DNA from: Candidatus Limnocylindria bacterium | GTDB taxonomy: Bacteria > Chloroflexota > Limnocylindria > QHBO01 | NCBI GenBank assembly: GCA_030146365.1 | Contig: JASLBU010000263.1 | Location: 1 to 10,246 of the forward strand | Reading direction: 5' to 3' | Length of the DNA stretch: 10,246 nt | Part shown: piece after piece, positions 6,823 through 10,246 of the stretch | How positions within the stretch are numbered: position 1 is the stretch's first letter | How the letters are laid out: each line of letters begins with the position of its first letter | Program-made: the position numbers and the translations under genes | Notes under the pieces: generated by a model | Seen by the model: the letters and a program-made list of their open reading frames with translations, nothing else | Database searches by the model: none | What the model was told of the DNA's origin: nothing

Positions 6823-7380
6823 ATGTCCGACCTGCCGTTCGGCCGAGTCCGGCTCATCGAGATGGTGGTCGAGAGCGTGCGCGTCCACATGCTCTCGAGC
6901 CAGCACGTGGTCATCCTCAAGGAGTCGGAGCGCGATCGGTACCTGCCGATCTGGATCGGTCAGTCCGAGGCGAATGCGATCGCCATGCGGCTGCAGGGGC
7001 TTTCCGCCGAGCGGCCGTTGACCCACGACCTGCTGGTGAGCATCGTGGCGGCCGTCGGCGCCACCATCAGCCGGGTGGTCGTGACGCACGTCATCGACGG
7101 CACGTTCCACGCTCGGGTGTACGTGGAGACGGCGACCGGCGACGAGACCGAAGTCGACTCCCGGACGTCTGACGCCATCGGCGTGGCGGTCCGCTCCGGA
7201 TCGCCGATCTACGTCGACGAACGCGTTCTCGACGAGGCGGGCGTCGAGCCGGACGGGACCGAGGAGACCACCGCCGAGGAGGAGGAGCGGCTGGCCGTCT
7301 TTCGCGAGTTCGTCAACTCGCTGGACGTCGATCTGCCCCCGCACGGCGGCGAGACCGGTCCGCCGCCTGAGGAGTCCTAG
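6823..7380 (+). CDS. Bifunctional nuclease family protein (BFN/DUF151)
   Basis: The 185-residue protein is a clear DUF151 member. Characteristic blocks are VRLIEMVVESVRV (9-21), HVVILKESERDRYLPIWIGQ (28-47), SEANAIAMRLQG (48-59), RPLTHDLL (64-71), and SRTSDAIGVAVRSGSPIYV (113-131). An acidic tail (137-160) and EEEERLAVFREFVNSL (152-167) complete the typical layout. Plant members were reported to have DNase and RNase activity; for bacterial members the physiological role is poorly defined, so 'nuclease' rests on the family name. The cytoplasmic product is of normal size. The ATG at 6823 is preceded by TAGAAT but no ribosome binding site. The gene ends in a TAG that shares a CTAG palindrome with the convergent glycosyltransferase gene. 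Confidence 0.92.
   Translation: MSDLPFGRVRLIEMVVESVRVHMLSSQHVVILKESERDRYLPIWIGQSEANAIAMRLQGLSAERPLTHDLLVSIVAAVGATISRVVVTHVIDGTFHARVYVETATGDETEVDSRTSDAIGVAVRSGSPIYVDERVLDEAGVEPDGTEETTAEEEERLAVFREFVNSLDVDLPPHGGETGPPPEES
7377..7380. other. Shared CTAG stop of two convergent genes
   Basis: The palindrome CTAG supplies TAG (7378-7380) to the nuclease gene on the plus strand and TAG (7379-7377) to the glycosyltransferase gene on the minus strand, so the genes overlap by four bases. There is no room for a separate terminator between them. Confidence 0.9.
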
Positions 7381-8138
7381 CGGGGCCGGAGCGGCCCGAG
7401 GACCTCGGCGCGCCGCGTCCACAGCGCCAGCCGCAGCTTGCCGATGTCACGGAACGTGCGCAGGATCTTGCCCAGGCTGGCACCGGTGTTCGTGCCGGCG
7501 GCACGCGGATAGTGGGTCACCCCGACCTGCGCCAGGCTCTCCCCTCGCGCCTTGAGCTTGATGAGCAGCTCGGCGGACAGGAAGGGCGAGTCGGCGTCCA
7601 GCCGGAGGCCGTCGAACACCTCACGCCGAAACACCTTCATCGCACAGTCGATGTCCCGGACACGCAGCCCGAACACGACGGAGGCGATCGCGTTGTACGT
7701 CTTGGCGATGAAGATCCTGTGCGGCGGGTCGCGGCGCTTGATCCGGTAGCCGATCACCCCGTCGACGGGCTTGCGAGTCGGGTCGTCCAGGCGGTCGAGC
7801 AGACGCTGGAACTCGCGCAGGTCGAACTGGAGGTCGCCATCACTGAAGCCGATCAGCTCCCCGCTCGCGTTGGCGAAGCCGGCCTGCAGCGCGCCACCGT
7901 ACCCTCGGTTCGCCTGGTGGTGGACGCGGACCCGCGAGTCCTCGGCCGCCAGCACGTCGGCGAGCTGGGGGGTGCGGTCGGTCGAGCCGTCGTCCACCAC
8001 GAGCACCTCGATCGAGCCGTTGACCAGCGGCCCGACCTCGGTCAGCGCGCGGCGAACGGTCTCCTCCACGTTCTCCTCCTCGTTGTAGGCCGGGAAGAAG
8101 AAGGTGAGGCGCGGGCGCGCGGGCGGCGTTTCGGTCAT
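7377..8138 (-). CDS. Family 2 glycosyltransferase, polyprenyl-phosphate sugar synthase-like
   Basis: The 253-residue protein has the GT-A fold signatures of the DPM1/polyprenol-phosphate glycosyltransferase branch of GT2. These are FFPAYNEEENVEET (14-27), EVLVVDDGSTDRT (44-56), ANRGYGGALQAGFANASGE (76-94), the nucleotide-sugar and metal motif SDGDLQFDLREF (99-110), DIDCAMKVFRREVF (162-175) and a late THYPRAAGTNTG (208-219). Such enzymes move a sugar from a nucleotide donor to a lipid phosphate on the cytoplasmic face. It has no C-terminal membrane helices, unlike several relatives, so it is soluble or peripheral. The sugar cannot be read from sequence. The start is fixed by AAGGAG (complement of 8147-8152) 8 nt before the ATG; the frame is open further upstream but without support. 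It diverges from a GT-C gene, a natural user of its product. Confidence 0.88.
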   Translation of the reverse strand: MTETPPARPRLTFFFPAYNEEENVEETVRRALTEVGPLVNGSIEVLVVDDGSTDRTPQLADVLAAEDSRVRVHHQANRGYGGALQAGFANASGELIGFSDGDLQFDLREFQRLLDRLDDPTRKPVDGVIGYRIKRRDPPHRIFIAKTYNAIASVVFGLRVRDIDCAMKVFRREVFDGLRLDADSPFLSAELLIKLKARGESLAQVGVTHYPRAAGTNTGASLGKILRTFRDIGKLRLALWTRRAEVLGPLRPR

Positions 8139-8337
8139 ACGCTTGGCTCCTTGACGTGGTCGCCGCCCGGGACGGCGGTGCCGATCGCATCGTAGGGCAC
8201 TCGCGGCGCCGCGGCACGGGGCGCGAGGTGTCGGCGTGCAACCGGCCTGGCGGCAGGGACGTCTCGGAGGCCCGATGTATACTCCCGCCCACCTTGGCCA
8301 GCGAGACTCGGCACCCGCCACGGGAGCCGCGCACCCG
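8139..8337. promoter_or_regulatory. Divergent promoter region between the GT2 and GT-C genes
   Basis: This 199-bp spacer separates two divergent genes. Toward the minus-strand gene there is a possible -10 TACGAT (complement of 8189-8194), and the AAGGAG site at 8147-8152. Toward the plus-strand gene there is TATACT at 8278-8283 (five of six to TATAAT), with TG immediately before it, and GGGAG at 8322-8326, 11 nt before ATG 8338. No good -35 hexamer is seen on either side. A 12-bp palindrome lies at 8202-8213. Confidence 0.45.
8202..8213. repeat. 12-bp perfect palindrome, possible operator
   Basis: CGCGGCGCCGCG is its own reverse complement and lies 8 bp upstream of the possible minus-strand -10 element, inside the divergent spacer. 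In such GC-rich DNA a palindrome of this composition can arise by chance, so an operator role is speculative. Confidence 0.3.
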
Positions 8338-10246
8338 ATGACCCGCGACCCCGTCGGCCGCAGGGACGGGGGAGCGATCGACGCGGTCCGGCGGCTCGAC
8401 GCCGGCACGGTCCTCACGATCATCCTCGTCCTCGGCCTCGTCGTGCGCATCTTCATCGCGGGCGTATATCTGCCGCAGTCAGGGTTCAGCATCGACGTCG
8501 GCGACTTCACCGCCTGGGCGCAGCGGCTGGCCAGCCTGGGACCGGGCGAGTTCTACGAAGAGGGCTACTTCAGCGACTACCCGCCGGGGTACCTCTACGT
8601 GCTGTGGCTGCTCGGCGCCATCGGCGGAGGGCTCGGGCCGCTGGTGGGCGGTGACGCGACGCGCGCACTGGTCAAGGTCCCGGGCATCCTGGCCGACATC
8701 GGCGTCGCGTGGCTCTTGTTCGTGATCGCCCGCAGATGGGGCGGCCAGCTCGTCGACCGGGCCTCGTTTCGCGTGCGCTCCGAGACTCTGGGCCTGGCGG
8801 CGGCCACCGTCTACCTGTTCAACCCCGGAACCATCTTCGACTCCGCCGTGTGGGGCCAGGTGGACTCGGTCGGGACCCTCGTCCTCCTCGGCACCGTCTA
8901 CGCACTCGGCCGGGGGTGGATCGAGGTCGCGGCGTTCGGGGCGGTGCTTGCGATGCTGGTCAAGTTCCAGTTCGCGTTTCTGGTCCCGGTCGTTGCCATC
9001 ATCGGCATCAAGCGCCACCTGGTCGGGAGGTCGGCGGATCCCGAGCACGCGGACCGGCGAGACCCGCTTCGCGTCCTCACCTCGCTGGCGGTCGGCTTCG
9101 GCTCGCTGACCGTCCTCATGCTGCCGTTCGGCATGTTCCTGTACGCCCCCCTCGAGGGCGGCGACCCACGGGGCTTCCTGGGCGTCCTGCCGACCGCGGA
9201 CCCGACAAGCAGCCTCATCGGCAAGTTCATCGAGGCGGCGAACACCTACACCGGGCTCTCGGTCAACGCATTCAACCTGTGGCGCAATCCGTGGTCGGGG
9301 CTCGGAGACACGCTCCACTGGGGCGACGACACGGTCGTCGGGATCGCGGCGGCCGGCGTGAGCCTGAGCTGGCAGCAGGTCGGCACGATCCTGTTCGCGG
9401 TGACCGCGCTGGCCGCCCTGTGGGTGGTCGCACGGCGGGACGACATGCGCGGAGTGCTGATGGCGGCCCTGCTGCTGGCGATCGCCTTCTTCGTGGTGCC
9501 CACCCGCGTGCACGAGCGGTACCTCTTCCCGGCCCTTGCGCTCGCTGCGCCGATGCTGCTGGCGGGGCGCAGCTGGCCGTGGATCTACGGCGGACTGTCA
9601 TTGAGCTTCTTCGCGAACGTCTACTGGGTGTACTCGGAGGACTGGTCGTTCGCCGGTGGCGTGATCAATCCGGGACGCGACGGTGTCCCGATGGCGCAGG
9701 ACCAGCTGCTCGGCGCGACCCTGCTCACGGACTGGGGCATCTGGGCGCTGTCGCTGATGAGCGTGGTGCTGCTCGCGGTCGTCGGGTGGCACGCCGTGCG
9801 CCTGTCCCGATCCGCCATGGCGGCTGAGGCGGAGCCGCTGGAGGTTGTCGCCGTCGAACCGGCCTCCGCCCCACGCGCGGAGCGCCGGCGCCCGTCCGCC
9901 GCTGGCACGGACGGACCCGCCTGGCGCTGGCTCGCCCCGAACGCGGCGGATGCCTATCTGCGTGAGCCGATGCGCCGGCTCGACCGCCGCGATGCGCTCC
10001 TGCTCCTGGGGATCGTCGTATTCGCGCTGGTGTTCCGGCTATGGCGGCTGGACATGCCACGCAGCCAGCATTTCGACGAGGTCTACCACGGGCGGTCCGC
10101 CACCGAGTTCCTCAGCTCCTGGCAGGAGGGCTGGGACCGCGACGTGTACGAGTGGACGCACCCGATGCTGGCGAAGTACCTGATCGCGGCGGGCATCGCC
10201 GTCGCGGACCCCAACTCGGTCGTCGACTCCGACCCCCTCGAGTCCC
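8338..10246 (+). CDS. Multi-span GT-C glycosyltransferase fusion (Gpi18/PIG-V-like + PMT/GT39-like), 3' end cut by window
   Basis: The frame stays open for 636 codons to the window edge. After a basic N-terminus, a membrane helix (about 24-45) is followed by the acidic loop DVGDFTAW (53-60), SDYPPGYLYVLWLLG (79-93), NPGTIFDSAVWGQVDS (162-177), a KFQ after a helix (209-211) and TRVHERYLFPAL (389-400). This pattern recalls Gpi18/PIG-V-like GT-C mannosyltransferases (COG5542 type). Several more hydrophobic segments run to about 485. A charged, Pro/Ala-rich linker (about 490-548) leads to a second GT-C start: helix 553-571, QHFDEVYHGRSATEF (577-591) and YEWTHPMLAKYLIAAGIA (604-621), typical of PMT/GT39 enzymes. 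Such enzymes use lipid-linked sugars outside the membrane. ATG 8338 has GGGAG 11 nt upstream. Targets and sugars are unknown. The fusion is read directly; the family labels are by recognition. Confidence 0.82.
   Translation, partial: MTRDPVGRRDGGAIDAVRRLDAGTVLTIILVLGLVVRIFIAGVYLPQSGFSIDVGDFTAWAQRLASLGPGEFYEEGYFSDYPPGYLYVLWLLGAIGGGLGPLVGGDATRALVKVPGILADIGVAWLLFVIARRWGGQLVDRASFRVRSETLGLAAATVYLFNPGTIFDSAVWGQVDSVGTLVLLGTVYALGRGWIEVAAFGAVLAMLVKFQFAFLVPVVAIIGIKRHLVGRSADPEHADRRDPLRVLTSLAVGFGSLTVLMLPFGMFLYAPLEGGDPRGFLGVLPTADPTSSLIGKFIEAANTYTGLSVNAFNLWRNPWSGLGDTLHWGDDTVVGIAAAGVSLSWQQVGTILFAVTALAALWVVARRDDMRGVLMAALLLAIAFFVVPTRVHERYLFPALALAAPMLLAGRSWPWIYGGLSLSFFANVYWVYSEDWSFAGGVINPGRDGVPMAQDQLLGATLLTDWGIWALSLMSVVLLAVVGWHAVRLSRSAMAAEAEPLEVVAVEPASAPRAERRRPSAAGTDGPAWRWLAPNAADAYLREPMRRLDRRDALLLLGIVVFALVFRLWRLDMPRSQHFDEVYHGRSATEFLSSWQEGWDRDVYEWTHPMLAKYLIAAGIAVADPNSVVDSDPLES

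Noticed and set aside
4824..6920. 698-codon minus-strand open frame opposite the propeller protein
   Set aside because: The composition is low in hydrophobics and rich in Arg, Asp, Gly and Val without motifs, while the plus strand has clear domain patterns. It is explained by codon bias.
8139..8510. N-terminal extension of the GT2 frame on the minus strand
   Set aside because: The frame is open for over 120 more codons but overlaps the divergent GT-C gene. AAGGAG eight bases before ATG 8138 fixes the start, and the protein then begins directly before the GT2 fold.
8479..9827. Long open frames on both strands (344 codons minus, 372 codons plus) inside the GT-C gene
   Set aside because: Both are Arg/Gly/Asp-rich shadows. 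The frame from 8338 has hydrophobic helices and family motifs over its whole length and stays open to the window edge.
1..10246. tRNA or rRNA genes, CRISPR arrays, insertion sequences, prophage or toxin-antitoxin genes
   Set aside because: I looked for clover-leaf arms, regular direct repeats with spacers, terminal inverted repeats with transposase motifs and small paired genes, and saw none that could be supported.

Overview
This is a GC-rich bacterial chromosome segment that opens with a replication-origin cluster: dnaA, a gene-free origin-like spacer, dnaN, recF and a dciA-like (DUF721) gene. The high GC, the DnaA and RecF sequences, the DUF151 nuclease and the gene order suggest a free-living, high-GC member of the Chloroflexota (Limnocylindria/Ellin6529-like) or a neighbouring terrabacterial lineage. 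That placement is recognition by eye and has not been tested by phylogeny.

Layout. Positions 1-107 are the dnaA leader. dnaA (108-1451) is followed by 389 bp without a gene (1452-1840). This spacer carries at least seven DnaA-box-like nonamers, three of them phased at 20-21 bp, plus one AT-rich patch, and is the best candidate for oriC. dnaN (1841-2971), recF (about 2981-4195) and the DUF721 gene (4192-4542) follow almost without gaps and look like one translationally coupled unit. gyrB, which often comes next in related layouts, is absent. Its place is taken by a 741-residue membrane protein (4578-6803). This has a PP2C-like cytoplasmic domain that has lost most metal-binding aspartates, one membrane helix, a helical stalk and an extracytoplasmic beta-propeller. 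A DUF151 'bifunctional nuclease' gene (6823-7380) follows, apparently with a leaderless start.

The right end is a glycosylation module. A soluble GT2 polyprenyl-phosphate-sugar synthase-like gene lies on the minus strand (7377-8138) and meets the nuclease gene tail to tail at a shared CTAG. Divergently, a very long multi-membrane-span gene starts at 8338 and runs off the window at 10246. It joins a Gpi18/PIG-V-like GT-C module to the beginning of a PMT (GT39)-like GT-C module. A lipid-linked sugar made by the GT2 enzyme on the cytoplasmic face could serve as donor for the GT-C enzyme outside.

The least ordinary items are the degenerate-phosphatase/propeller protein beside the replication genes, the double GT-C fusion, and the arrangement of DnaA boxes in the spacer.
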